A DNA stretch of 64,000 nt from Saccharopolyspora oryzae (GCF_027853915.1 NZ_JAQGLA010000016.1:50947-114946), one strand, 5' to 3'; shown: positions 35,547 through 44,267, counted from the first letter of the stretch. Numbers and translations are program-made. The notes: generated by a model not told the origin, from the sequence alone.

Positions 35547-35748
35547 TTGTCTGAAGAACTCGTTTTGCGTGGCGGTGCGGGTGGCAGAACCTCAGACGCC
35601 GCCTGGCTGCGGGATCCCTTTTTTATGTATGCCAATACACGGCAAAAGGGCTGTCCTCGCCAGACGACGTCTGAGAACCCGCGGCGGTGCCAGCGCCGAG
35701 GGTGGGCTATGCGCCTGCGGCGCATCAAGACAAAAGATCAAAAACGAG
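35547..35748 (+). repeat. Structured intergenic repeat, copy B (full length)
   Basis: Starts TTGTCTGAAGAACTCGTTTT and ends AAAACGAG; the CTCGTTTT/AAAACGAG ends are inverted repeats. Long hairpin: helix I CTCAGACG (35591-35598)/CGTCTGAG (35668-35675), helix II CTGGC (35604)/GCCAG (35659), helix III CCCTTTT (35616-35622)/AAAAGGG (35644-35650), apical GTAT/ATAC. GGCGGTGC flanks the hairpin on both sides. Small hairpin ATGCGCC (35709-35715)/GGCGCAT (35719-35725). It lies just after the acyl-CoA dehydrogenase stop. Confidence 0.92.
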
Positions 35749-35829
35749 GAACAAGAACCGGCGCTGAATGACCGCGAGTGCGCCGTCGGGCTCTAGCCGT
35801 CGGCGCACTTGCGTGGCAGGTTCGGTGGC

Positions 35830-36978
35830 ATGGACTGGATCGTCGCTCCGGACGGGAACGGGCGGGCGCTGCCCGACGTCCTGCCGTCCTTGCTGGGCTC
35901 GATGGGGGTGGCCGGGTTCACCGACACGCTCGGGCTCCCGGAGTCCCGGCGCGCGGCGGCGCTGCTCGTCGACGGGCTCGGCAGCGACCTGCTGCGCGAG
36001 CACGCCGCGGACGCGCCGTTCCTGGCGAGCCTGCTGACCAGGCCGCCGCTGACAGCCGGGTTCCCCACCACCACGGTCACCAGCATCACCTCGCTCGGCA
36101 CCGGCCGCTGCGCCGGTGAGCACGGGATCGTCGGCTACACCTTCGCCGAACCGTCCGGCGGTCTGCTGCACCCGCTGACCTGGGCGTCCCGCGATCTGCC
36201 GGACCGCCCGAGCATGCTGGAGAGCTGGCCGCCGGAGCTGGTGCAGCCGACGGAGACGGTGCTGGAGCGGGCCGCGGCGGCCGGGGTCGACGTCCGGACC
36301 GCGGTGCCGGCCGAGTTCGCCGGCAGCGGCCTGACCCGCGCCGCGCTGCGGGGCGGGGAGTTCCGCGGGCAACGCGCGCTGGGCGATCTGGCCGCCGAGA
36401 TCCTGGATTCGCTCGACGCCGACGGGCCCGGCCTCTGCTACGGCTACCACGGCCACCTCGACTTCCTGGGCCACGTGCACGGCCCGGGTTCGCTGCCGTG
36501 GCGGCTGCAGCTCACCCAGCTCGACCGGCTCGTGGCGACGCTCGCCGAACGACTGCCGTCCGGCGCCGTGCTCGCGGTGATCGCCGATCACGGCATGGTC
36601 GAAGTCGATCCGGACACCGCGTTCGACGCCGACACCGATCCCGCGCTGAGCGGCGGGGTCCGGCTCCTCGGCGGGGAAGTCCGCGCCCGGCACGTCTACG
36701 TCGAACCCGGTGCGCGCGAGGACGTGCTCGCCGCGTGGCGCGAGCGGATCGGCGAGCACGGCCTGGTGCTGACCGGTGAGCAGGCGATCGACGACGGCTG
36801 GTTCGGCCCGGTGGTGTCCGACGCGGTGCGCCCGCGCATCGGCGACGTGCTGGCGATCATGCGCGTGTCCGGGGTGGTCCGGTCGGCGGCCGAGCCGGGG
36901 GAGGCCGCGCTGCGCGGTCAGCACGGTTCCCTGACCGCGGCCGAGCAGCTGATCCCGTTGCTGGTGCTGGGCGGCTGA
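35830..36978 (+). CDS. Alkaline phosphatase family protein (nucleotide pyrophosphatase/phosphodiesterase)
   Basis: 382 aa. The N-terminal AALLVDGLGSDLL gives the first metal aspartate, GFPTTTVTSITSLGTG the nucleophile threonine region, and later GYHGHLDFLGHVHGPGS and VIADHGMVEVD the remaining His/Asp metal ligands. Family members hydrolyse phosphodiesters or pyrophosphates, often nucleotides. There is no signal peptide. The ATG at 35830 is favoured by conservation; the ribosome site is weak. It overlaps a two-gene operon with the DUF2236 gene (1-bp gap). Confidence 0.87.
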   Translation: MDWIVAPDGNGRALPDVLPSLLGSMGVAGFTDTLGLPESRRAAALLVDGLGSDLLREHAADAPFLASLLTRPPLTAGFPTTTVTSITSLGTGRCAGEHGIVGYTFAEPSGGLLHPLTWASRDLPDRPSMLESWPPELVQPTETVLERAAAAGVDVRTAVPAEFAGSGLTRAALRGGEFRGQRALGDLAAEILDSLDADGPGLCYGYHGHLDFLGHVHGPGSLPWRLQLTQLDRLVATLAERLPSGAVLAVIADHGMVEVDPDTAFDADTDPALSGGVRLLGGEVRARHVYVEPGAREDVLAAWRERIGEHGLVLTGEQAIDDGWFGPVVSDAVRPRIGDVLAIMRVSGVVRSAAEPGEAALRGQHGSLTAAEQLIPLLVLGG

Positions 36979-36979
36979 G

Positions 36980-37822
36980 ATGGGCGACGAGGGGTTGTTC
37001 GGGCCGCGGACCGTCACCTGGCACCTGCACGCCGACCCGGCGATGTGGATCGCCGGCGTGTGCAGCCTCTACCTGCAAGCCCTGCACCCGCGGGCCGTTG
37101 CCGCGGTGGTGCAGAACTCGCGGTTCCAGGACGATCCGCTGGGCCGCCTGATGCGCACCGGGAACTTCGTCGGGACAACGGTTTACGGCACCACCGCCGA
37201 AGCCGAGAAGGCGGCGGAGCGGGTCCGCGCCGTGCACCGCAAGCTGCGGGGGACCGACCGGCAGACCGGTGCGGAGATCAGGCTCGACGAGCCGGAGCTG
37301 CTGCTGTGGGTGCACTGCGCGGAGGTCTCGTCGTTCGCCGGTGTCGTCCGCCGCGCCGGATTCCCGCTGACCGCAGCACAATTGGACCGCTACTTCGACG
37401 AGCAGCGCCGTTCAGCCGCGCTCGTCGGCCTGGACCCCGCGGCGGTTCCCGGATCGAGCCGGGAGATGGCGGCCTACTTCGCCCGGATGCGCCCGCAGCT
37501 GCGCCGCACCGAGGACTCCGACCTGATCTACCGCTTCCTGCACCGCCCGTTCGCGCCCTGGTGGCTGCTGCCGGTGAACCTCGGCTACCTGCCGCTCGGG
37601 CACCTGGCGTACTCGGTGCTGCCGGACTGGGCCCGCCGGATCCACGGCCGCCCGGCGTACTCGCCGCCGGCGATCGCTTTGGGCCTGCGCAGCTTCCGCG
37701 CGGCGATGCTGGCGGTCCCGGACGAACTGCGCTTCCGCTACCCCGGTGGCCACGTGCAACGCGCTGTCGACCGCCTCGGCCGGGAAGCCCTGCCGAACCC
37801 CGCGGCCCTCACCGGCCGGTGA
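36980..37822 (+). CDS. DUF2236 (MpaB-like) oxygenase family protein
   Basis: 280 aa. The DUF2236 pattern is clear: WHLHADPAMWIAGVCSLYLQALHPRAVAAV near the N-terminus and a conserved YGTTAEAEKAAERVRAVHRKLRG segment. The family includes the latex-clearing protein Lcp (heme) and fungal MpaB oxygenases; the His residues are candidate metal or heme ligands. The ATG at 36980 is 1 bp after the previous stop, so the two proteins are co-translated. Confidence 0.87.
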   Translation: MGDEGLFGPRTVTWHLHADPAMWIAGVCSLYLQALHPRAVAAVVQNSRFQDDPLGRLMRTGNFVGTTVYGTTAEAEKAAERVRAVHRKLRGTDRQTGAEIRLDEPELLLWVHCAEVSSFAGVVRRAGFPLTAAQLDRYFDEQRRSAALVGLDPAAVPGSSREMAAYFARMRPQLRRTEDSDLIYRFLHRPFAPWWLLPVNLGYLPLGHLAYSVLPDWARRIHGRPAYSPPAIALGLRSFRAAMLAVPDELRFRYPGGHVQRAVDRLGREALPNPAALTGR

Positions 37823-37973
37823 CGCCCGGTCACCACTTGATCAACGACGGAACGTTCGCGGCCGCCATCTTGCGGGCGGGCCGGCGAGGAGGTTCCCTGC
37901 TCTGGTCACGGCAGGCGCGGCGGACGATGCTGGTCGTGTGCGACGAGGTGGCATCTTGTCCACCTCTTGTATC

Positions 37974-38008
37974 TATGTTGTGAACAACATATCGTTCCGG
38001 CTGGAACG
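37974..38008. promoter_or_regulatory. Two palindromes in the glcD promoter region
   Basis: TATGTTGT-GA-ACAACATA (37974-37991) is a perfect 8-2-8 palindrome. CGTTCC-GGCT-GGAACG (37993-38008) is a second, 6-4-6, one base later. They lie 44-78 bp upstream of glcD. TTGT..ACAA half-sites are common for GntR/FadR-type regulators of organic-acid oxidases, but no such gene is next to glcDEF. Confidence 0.6.
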
Positions 38009-38051
38009 GAACGGGTTTTCCGCACGACGGAATATCTCGGGAGGCTGAGCA

Positions 38052-39524
38052 ATGCAGTCGACCAGCACCGCGCTCGACGAAGTCGCGCAGCGGTTCCGCA
38101 CGGCGCTGCCGCCGGATCTGGTGATCACCGATCCGCAGCAGCTGCGCACCTACGAGTGCGACGGTCTGGCCAGCCACCGGGTCGTACCAGCCGTCGTGGT
38201 GCTGCCCGAGACCGCCGAGCAGGTCCGGGACGTCGTCCGGATCTGCGCCGAGCACGGAGTTCCCTTCGTGGCGCGCGGTTCCGGCACCGGCCTGTCCGGC
38301 GGGGCGCTGCCGCACGCGTCCGGCGTGCTGATCGTGACCGCGAAGATGCGGCGGATCCTGGAGATCGACCTGGCTAACGAGCGCGCCGTGGTGGAACCGG
38401 GCGTGATCAACCTCGACGTCACGCGGGCGGTGTCCGGCCAGGGCTACTACTTCGCCCCGGACCCCTCCAGCCAGCAGGTCTGCTCGGTCGGCGGCAACGT
38501 CGCGGAGAACTCCGGCGGCGCGCACTGCCTGAAGTACGGGTTCACCACCAACCACATCCTCGGCCTCGAAGTCGTCACCCCCGACGGCGACGTCGTCGAA
38601 CTCGGCGGTGCGGCGCGGGAATCCGCCGGTTACGACCTGCTCGGCGCGTTCATCGGCAGCGAAGGAACGCTCGGCGTGGTCACCAAGATCACCGTGCGGC
38701 TGCTGCGCAAACCGGAGTCCGTGCAGACCCTGCTCGCCGGGTTCCCGTCGACCGACGAGGCAGGCGCGGCCGTGTCGGCGATCATCGCTGACGGCGTCAC
38801 CCCGGCGGCGATCGAGATGATGGACGCGCTGGCCATCGAAGCCGCCGAGCAGGCCGTGCACTGCGGCTACCCGGAAGGCGCGGGCGCGGTGCTGGTCGTC
38901 GAGCTGGACGGCCCGGCGTCCGAGGTCGAGCACACGTTCTCCGAGGTCGAGCGGCACTGCGAAGCGCACGGCGCGTTCGAGATCCGCGTCGCCGCCGACG
39001 ACCACGAGCGCGCGATGATCTGGAAGGGCCGCAAATCCGCGTTCGCCGCGGTCGGCCGGATCAGCCCCGACTACATCGTGCAGGACGGGGTGATCCCGCG
39101 GACGGCGCTGCCCGAGGTGCTCGGCCGCATCTCCCGGCTGTCCGCCGAATCCGGGGTGCGGGTCGCCAACGTCTTCCACGCCGGTGACGGCAACCTGCAC
39201 CCGCTGGTGCTCTTCGACGACTCTGAGCCCGGCGCCAACGAGCGCGCCGAGCAGGTCTCCGGCGCGATCCTCGACCTGTGCATCGAGCACGGTGGTTCGA
39301 TCACCGGGGAGCACGGCGTCGGCGCGGACAAGGTCAAGTACATGGGCCGCATGTTCACCGCCGACGACCTGGACACCATGCAGCGCCTGCGCTGCGCCTT
39401 CGACCCGGTGGGGATCTGCAACCCGGGCAAGGTCTTCCCGACGCCGAGGCTCTGCGGCGAGGTCCCGGGGCCGCGGCGCGGTGTGCACCCATTGACCGAA
39501 GCGGGATTGGCGGACCAGTTCTGA
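38052..39524 (+). CDS. glcD: Glycolate oxidase subunit GlcD (FAD-linked oxidase)
   Basis: 490 aa. FAD-binding PCMH domain with VARGSGTGLSGGALP, then the C-terminal FAD-linked oxidase domain ending GSITGEHGVGADKVKYM. It oxidises glycolate (or lactate-like acids) to the 2-oxo acid and passes electrons to GlcF. The ATG at 38052 follows CGGGAGG. The stop overlaps the glcE start by one base. The subunit pattern D-E-F is the complete membrane-associated glycolate dehydrogenase. Confidence 0.93.
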   Translation: MQSTSTALDEVAQRFRTALPPDLVITDPQQLRTYECDGLASHRVVPAVVVLPETAEQVRDVVRICAEHGVPFVARGSGTGLSGGALPHASGVLIVTAKMRRILEIDLANERAVVEPGVINLDVTRAVSGQGYYFAPDPSSQQVCSVGGNVAENSGGAHCLKYGFTTNHILGLEVVTPDGDVVELGGAARESAGYDLLGAFIGSEGTLGVVTKITVRLLRKPESVQTLLAGFPSTDEAGAAVSAIIADGVTPAAIEMMDALAIEAAEQAVHCGYPEGAGAVLVVELDGPASEVEHTFSEVERHCEAHGAFEIRVAADDHERAMIWKGRKSAFAAVGRISPDYIVQDGVIPRTALPEVLGRISRLSAESGVRVANVFHAGDGNLHPLVLFDDSEPGANERAEQVSGAILDLCIEHGGSITGEHGVGADKVKYMGRMFTADDLDTMQRLRCAFDPVGICNPGKVFPTPRLCGEVPGPRRGVHPLTEAGLADQF

Positions 39525-40756
39525 TGCCCACCACGAGCAAGGACGCCCTGATCGCAGCACTGGGCGAGCAACACGTGCGCGACGCCGACGAATCCGACGC
39601 GATCTGCGGCGTCCGTCCACAGTGGGTGGCCACTGTGGACGGTACGGAGAGCGCGTCGGCGGCGATGGAGGTCGCTGCCGAGCACGGGCTGAAGGTGGTG
39701 CCGAAGGGCTCCGGCAGCAAGCTCGACTGGGGTGCCGCGCCGACCGCGGTGGACCTGGTGCTCGACATGTCGCCGGCCACCGGGATCGTCGAGCACGCGG
39801 CGGGCGACCTGGTCGTGCACGCCTTGGCCGGAACACCGATCTCGCAGGTCAACGAGGTCGTGCGGGCGGCGGGCCAGCAGCTCGCGATCGACCAGCCGCT
39901 GCCGACCGCGACCGTGGGCGGGGTGGTCGCCACGGCCACCTCCGGTCCGTGCCGGCACCTGTTCGGCGGGGTCCGCGACCTGCTCATCGGCATCACGGTA
40001 GTGCGCGCCGACGGCACGATCACCATCGCCGGCGGCAAGGTCGTCAAGAACGTCGCGGGCTACGACATCGGCAAGCTCTACACGGGTTCCTTCGGCACGC
40101 TCGGGGTGATCACCGAGGCGGTGTTCCGCCTGCACCCGGTCTCGGCCGAGCACCGCTGGATCTCGGCCACCGCAACAGATCCGTCGAGCGCCGCCGCGGT
40201 GGCCGATGCGATCCGGCACTCCCAGGCGATGCCCACCGCGATCGAGCTGAACCGCGTCGGGGACGGCCCGATCACGGTGTGCGGGCAGCTGGAAGGCCGC
40301 CCCGAAGCCACCCACGCCCGCGCCGCCGAACTGGCGGCCGTGCTCGGCGCCGAGGTCCTGGACCAGGCCCCGACGTGGTGGGGGAGCCACCCGTTCGACC
40401 CCGACGGGATCGGCCTGCGCGTGGCAGCCAAACCCGCTGACCTGCCGAAGCTGCTGGCCGCGATCCGAGAATCCGCCAACGGCCTCCCGGTGACGACCCG
40501 AGGCGCGGCCGGGCTGGGCGTGCTGCACGTCGGTCTCCCCGGCGACACCGACCCGGCCGCCGCCGCGGAGTTCGTCACCGCGCTGCGGAGCCGTAGCGAG
40601 TACGCGGTGCTGGAGCGCGCGCCGCGACCCGTCCTGGACGAGATCGACCCGTGGGGTCCGATCGCGCCGGGACTGCTGACCCTGATGCGCCGCACCAAGG
40701 ACCAGTTCGACCCGGAGCACCGGCTCGCCCCGGGCCGGTACGTGGGAGGAATCTGA
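39524..40756 (+). CDS. glcE: Glycolate oxidase subunit GlcE (FAD-binding)
   Basis: 410 aa. A shorter FAD-PCMH protein: VPKGSGSKLDWGAAP, then ATVGGVVATATSGPCRHLFGGVRDLLIG and GGKVVKNVAGYDIGKLYTGSFGTLGVI are GlcE marks. It starts at the ATG overlapping the glcD TGA (TGATG) and its own stop overlaps glcF in the same way. Works with GlcD and GlcF. Confidence 0.92.
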   Translation: MPTTSKDALIAALGEQHVRDADESDAICGVRPQWVATVDGTESASAAMEVAAEHGLKVVPKGSGSKLDWGAAPTAVDLVLDMSPATGIVEHAAGDLVVHALAGTPISQVNEVVRAAGQQLAIDQPLPTATVGGVVATATSGPCRHLFGGVRDLLIGITVVRADGTITIAGGKVVKNVAGYDIGKLYTGSFGTLGVITEAVFRLHPVSAEHRWISATATDPSSAAAVADAIRHSQAMPTAIELNRVGDGPITVCGQLEGRPEATHARAAELAAVLGAEVLDQAPTWWGSHPFDPDGIGLRVAAKPADLPKLLAAIRESANGLPVTTRGAAGLGVLHVGLPGDTDPAAAAEFVTALRSRSEYAVLERAPRPVLDEIDPWGPIAPGLLTLMRRTKDQFDPEHRLAPGRYVGGI

Positions 40757-42072
40757 TGACCGACACCCCGGCCCGCCCAGGTGCTTTCGACGCCCACCAC
40801 CCGCCGCAGCGCGAACTCATCGACGACTGCGTGCACTGCGGCTTCTGCCTGCCGACCTGCCCCACCTACGACCTGTGGGGCGAGGAGATGGACTCGCCGC
40901 GCGGCCGCATCTACCTGATGAAGGAAGGCCTCGAGGGCGAGCCCATGACCGACACCATGGTCGGGCACTTCGACGCCTGCCTGGGCTGCATGGCGTGCGT
41001 GACGGCCTGCCCGTCCGGTGTCCAGTACGGCACCCTGATCACTGAAACCCGCGCGCAGGTGGAGCGGCACCACGAGCGCAGCCGCTGGGACCGCTTGATG
41101 CGCGCGGCGATCTTCACGATCTTCCCGTACCCGAAGCGCCTCAACGCCCTGCGCGGACCGCTGGCCCTCTACCAGCGCCTCGGCCTGGGCAAGCTGGTCA
41201 AGAAGTCCGGTCTGATGGCGAAGCTGCCCGAGGGTCTGCAGACGATGGAATCCCTCGCGCCGCCGATCAAGCGCGCCCCGAAGCTCGGGCACCGCGTCCC
41301 GGCCCGGGGCAAGCGGCGCGCGACCGTCGGCATGATCACGGGGTGCGTGCAGAGCGCGTTCTTCCCCGACGTCAACGCCGCCACGGCCCGCATCCTCTCC
41401 GCCGAGGGCTGCGACGTCGTGATCCCGCAGTCGCAGGGCTGCTGCGGCGCGCTCAGCGAGCACTCCGGCCGCGAGGAGGAAGCGGTGAAGTTCGCCCGCG
41501 ACCTGCTCGACGTTTTCGAACGGTCCAGCGTGGACTACGTGGTCATCAACTCCGCAGGCTGCGGCTCGACGCTGAAGGAGTATCCGCGGCTGCTGCAGGA
41601 CGACCCGGAATACGCGGCGAAGGCGGAGAAGTTCTCGTCCCGGGTGCGCGACATCGCCGAGCTGCTGGTCGAGCTGGGGCCGGTCGCCGAACGCCACCCG
41701 CTCCCGGTGGAGATCGCCTACCACGACGCCTGCCACCTCGCGCACGGCCAGGGCATCCGCTCCCAACCGCGAGAACTGCTGCGCGCGATCCCGGGCCTGG
41801 AGCTCCGCGAGATCAACCGCGGTGAGCTGTGCTGCGGCTCGGCGGGCGTCTACAACCTCCTCCAGCCGGAACCGGCCCGCGAGCTGGGCGACCGCAAGGC
41901 GGAGAACGTCCTGGCCACCGGCGCGCGCCTGCTGGTCACGGCCAACCCGGGCTGCTCGATGCAGATCCGCACGGCCCTGGAACGCCAGGGTGAACGCATG
42001 TCGATGGCCCACACGGTCCAGGTCCTGGACGCCTCGATCCGAGGCCTCCCCGTGGATTCCCTGCTGGACTGA
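40756..42072 (+). CDS. glcF: Glycolate oxidase iron-sulfur subunit GlcF
   Basis: 438 aa. Two 4Fe-4S motifs are in the N-terminus: CVHCGFCLPTCPTYDLWG and CLGCMACVTACPSGVQYG. Two CCG (cysteine-rich) domains follow: SQGCCGALSEHSG, AGCGSTLKEY and GELCCGSAGVYN. It delivers electrons from GlcD/E to the membrane quinone pool. Starts in a TGATG overlap. A strong bidirectional hairpin follows the stop. Confidence 0.94.
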   Translation: MTDTPARPGAFDAHHPPQRELIDDCVHCGFCLPTCPTYDLWGEEMDSPRGRIYLMKEGLEGEPMTDTMVGHFDACLGCMACVTACPSGVQYGTLITETRAQVERHHERSRWDRLMRAAIFTIFPYPKRLNALRGPLALYQRLGLGKLVKKSGLMAKLPEGLQTMESLAPPIKRAPKLGHRVPARGKRRATVGMITGCVQSAFFPDVNAATARILSAEGCDVVIPQSQGCCGALSEHSGREEEAVKFARDLLDVFERSSVDYVVINSAGCGSTLKEYPRLLQDDPEYAAKAEKFSSRVRDIAELLVELGPVAERHPLPVEIAYHDACHLAHGQGIRSQPRELLRAIPGLELREINRGELCCGSAGVYNLLQPEPARELGDRKAENVLATGARLLVTANPGCSMQIRTALERQGERMSMAHTVQVLDASIRGLPVDSLLD

Positions 42073-42083
42073 CCTGCAAGCGA

Positions 42084-42126
42084 AACGCCCCGCACCCTTC
42101 CGGATCCCGGTGGGGTGCGGGGCGTT
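42084..42126. terminator. Bidirectional terminator between glcF and the HU gene
   Basis: AACGCCCCGCACCC and GGGTGCGGGGCGTT form a 14-bp perfect stem between convergent stops. Confidence 0.78.
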
Positions 42127-42141
42127 CGTGCGGTGTGCCGC

Positions 42142-42423
42142 TTACTTGTTCACGGCTTCGCCGAGGGCCTTGGCGGGGGCGAACTTGACGACCTTCTTCG
42201 CCGCGATCTCGATCGACTCGCCGGTGGAGGGATTGCGGCCGGTCCGCGCAGGACGCTCCGCGACCTTGAACTTCCCGATGCCGGGCAGCGCGATCTCGTC
42301 ACCGTTCTCCAACTGCTCGCCGACGATGAGACCAACGGCTTCGAGAACGCGCTGGGCCGTCGCCTTGGGGACGTCCACGTTCTCGGCGATGTCAGTGACC
42401 AGTTGGTCCTTGGTCAGGGCCAT
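42142..42423 (-). CDS. hup: HU family DNA-binding protein
   Basis: 93 aa, the compact HU fold without the long Lys/Ala tail of actinobacterial HupB. It begins MALTKDQLVTDIAENVDVPKA and carries the signature GKFKVAERPARTGRNPSTGE, with the DNA-intercalating Pro in the RNPSTGE arm. Nucleoid protein. The ATG at 42423 follows GGAGGGGAAG. The 184 bp upstream hold its promoter and nothing else I can see. Confidence 0.95.
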   Translation of the reverse strand: MALTKDQLVTDIAENVDVPKATAQRVLEAVGLIVGEQLENGDEIALPGIGKFKVAERPARTGRNPSTGESIEIAAKKVVKFAPAKALGEAVNK

Positions 42424-42607
42424 GTCCTCTTCCCCTCCGTGCTCTGCGCAGACCGGTGATCACCGATCGCGCAACATCCCTACCGCCCCCGACCAACACC
42501 AACAAACCCGAACCGCGCCCACACCACCCAGATTCATTCGAACGAGCGATCAACCACCGCACAAATCCGACACATCCCGGCCGCGGGCCAGGCTCGATCA
42601 ACCAGCT

Positions 42608-43471
42608 TCAGCGGTGCAGACGCCATGTCGCGTAGTTGCGTGCGAGTCGAGCTCGGTGCTGCTTGCCCGGTTCGTCGTCGGTGACGGCCCAATGGGTCCA
42701 CATGCCTGCGATGTATGCGGCGAAAGCCGTCACGGTCTGGTCGTCGACCGCGGCGAATGCAGGTAGCTCGCGGCGCGCCCAGGTTTCGGCGCCGCTCGGC
42801 TCGTGTCCCGCTTCGACCAGCCGCAACACCAGGTAGGCGGGGTCCACCCAAGGTGCGCCTGCGCCGGGAAAGCCCCAGTCGATGACGTGTGCATCCCCGT
42901 CGGATCCGAGCAGGAATTGCTCGCCGTGCAGATCGCTGTGCACCAGGCGGTCGCCATCCGCGAGTTCGGGCGCCGCCAACGCAAGTGCCGACATCGCGTC
43001 GACGTCCCAGCCGGCGGCGAGCTGGGGTGCGTCGGCGGCGAGTTCGGCCCACCAGTCGACGCCGCCCCACCTCGCCCGGATCGGCCGCAGTCCAGGTGCC
43101 GGCAGTTCGCCGATGCGGCGGACGACGTCGGCAACGCGCGACAGGTCGGGCGAACCGGGGGAGAGGTCGGCAGATCGACCGGGCAGGTACTCGAACCCGA
43201 CGACCAGCCATTCGTCGACATCCTCGGAGAACATCACTTCGGGGGCTAGCCCGGTGGCCAGTTCACCGGCGGTGATTTCGTTGCGCAGGAACCGCATTCG
43301 CCGGGAAACGCCCTCGACTCCCTTGACGAAAACCTGTCCAGCCCTGGTGCTCAACACTGCGGCGAGATCGCTGTTGCAACCCGTTGTGACCTCGGTGGCG
43401 GTTGAGACGGGCCCGACGTGCCTCTCGACCGCCTCCCGCACCCCGGACGGCAGCTCGATCAAGGTGGTCAC
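42608..43471 (-). CDS. Aminoglycoside phosphotransferase (APH)-fold kinase
   Basis: 287 aa. The catalytic loop is LVHSDLHGEQFLL and the metal site VIDWGFPG. The usual Asn that ends the HxDxxxxN loop is Gln here. That alters a magnesium ligand, so kinase activity or specificity may differ from drug-resistance APHs. The GTG at 43471 overlaps the stop of a 14-codon ORF (GTGA) and has no good ribosome site of its own, so translation is probably coupled. Targets may be sugars, choline or macrolide/aminoglycoside-like small molecules; unknown. Confidence 0.8.
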   Translation of the reverse strand: MTTLIELPSGVREAVERHVGPVSTATEVTTGCNSDLAAVLSTRAGQVFVKGVEGVSRRMRFLRNEITAGELATGLAPEVMFSEDVDEWLVVGFEYLPGRSADLSPGSPDLSRVADVVRRIGELPAPGLRPIRARWGGVDWWAELAADAPQLAAGWDVDAMSALALAAPELADGDRLVHSDLHGEQFLLGSDGDAHVIDWGFPGAGAPWVDPAYLVLRLVEAGHEPSGAETWARRELPAFAAVDDQTVTAFAAYIAGMWTHWAVTDDEPGKQHRARLARNYATWRLHR

Positions 43472-43512
43472 GACGGCCGCGCCTGCACGCAGTCGGAAAC
43501 GACTTCGGTCAT
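43468..43512 (-). CDS. 14-codon leader ORF coupled to the APH-fold gene
   Basis: Encodes MTEVVSDCVQARPS. The ATG at 43512 has a near-ideal ribosome site, GGAGG, 8 bp upstream, while the kinase GTG does not. Its TGA overlaps the kinase start in GTGA. It may be a coupling leader, an attenuation peptide or a tiny functional peptide. It is too short to judge by codon use. Confidence 0.5.
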   Translation of the reverse strand: MTEVVSDCVQARPS

Positions 43513-43569
43513 GTGCCGTACCTCCGTTGGTTGTTCCGCCAGTGGTCGTGCTGATCCGCGGGTTGAGGA

Positions 43570-43616
43570 GGCGGGGCTGGGCTGTGTCGGGAGGGGTTAC
43601 GCAGCCCAGCCCCGCC
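43570..43616 (-). terminator. Large hairpin upstream of the APH leader
   Basis: GGCGGGGCTGGGCTG and CAGCCCAGCCCCGCC form a perfect 15-bp stem with a 17-nt loop, 94 bp after the stop of the preceding gene and 58 bp before the leader ATG. No T run. It can be a terminator for the small-protein operon or an attenuator for the kinase. Confidence 0.55.
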
Positions 43617-43710
43617 TGCGTGCCCGGCTGCCGTTGGGGGCGATGGCGCTCAGGCACGTGGAGACGGTGGGGACGTTGGTCGGGGGGAAGCAGCAGCGTC
43701 CCCACCGAGT

Positions 43711-44046
43711 TCAGACGGGTAGGTCGCGAAGCGCGTCCAGAAGTCGACGCAGCATCACCGGATGTCGCTGCATCGACTCGAGTTCCCGGTCGTCTTCCGG
43801 TGATTCGGGCTCGACCACGGGTATGCGTTGGGTTGCTTCGTCGGCCAAGTTGTCGTGCAGCACGACGGGATCGCGCAACCGGTGCCGACCTTGGCCGCGT
43901 GTCTCGGCTTCCACCCGTGCCACCAGGTAAGCGACCGTCAACGCGCCCTCGCCGCCAGCGTGGCGAGCCGGTGCGAAGTAGAACGTGGCCCACAGCGCGA
44001 CTCCGCCAACGCCGAGCACGGCCGTAGCGATCAACGCGGCGATCAC
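43711..44046 (-). CDS. Small membrane-anchored protein, unknown
   Basis: 111 aa: one N-terminal membrane helix (MIAALIATAVLGVGGVALWATFYFA), then a charged cytoplasmic or surface part ending in RDLPV. The GTG at 44046 overlaps the upstream TGA (GTGA). It is the third of three coupled small genes that lie opposite the XRE/DUF397 module. Family not recognised. Confidence 0.65.
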   Translation of the reverse strand: MIAALIATAVLGVGGVALWATFYFAPARHAGGEGALTVAYLVARVEAETRGQGRHRLRDPVVLHDNLADEATQRIPVVEPESPEDDRELESMQRHPVMLRRLLDALRDLPV

Positions 44047-44267
44047 CGGTCAGCCCTCACCGAGTCGACGACAACGCGGTTGTTCCCGCTGGCAGTGCTG
44101 CCGCGCAGCTGCTCGCCGAGCTTGTCGACGGAAGCGGCCAAGTTCCGCAGCTCAGCAGGGCTCCAACGGCCTTGCTCGATGTCGTCGACGGCGTACCCGA
44201 GAGCCAGGATCGCGCCCCGAATCATGGTCGCGAGCGTCGCGAACTTCTGCCGATCTTGTGGAGTCAC
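44043..44267 (-). CDS. Small helical protein, unknown
   Basis: 74 aa from the GTG at 44267, which overlaps the upstream TGA by 4 bp (GTGA) and follows AGGTG. All-helical, beginning MTPQDRQKFATLATMIRGAI. It shares the operon with the zinc-finger-like protein upstream and the membrane protein downstream. Such trios are seen near Scr1-type regulators in Pseudonocardiales; role unknown. Confidence 0.65.
   Translation of the reverse strand: MTPQDRQKFATLATMIRGAILALGYAVDDIEQGRWSPAELRNLAASVDKLGEQLRGSTASGNNRVVVDSVRADR

Noticed and set aside
43570..43616. Riboswitch or tRNA-like structure before the APH gene
   Set aside because: A single long stem with no conserved aptamer core or cloverleaf; better read as a terminator or attenuator.
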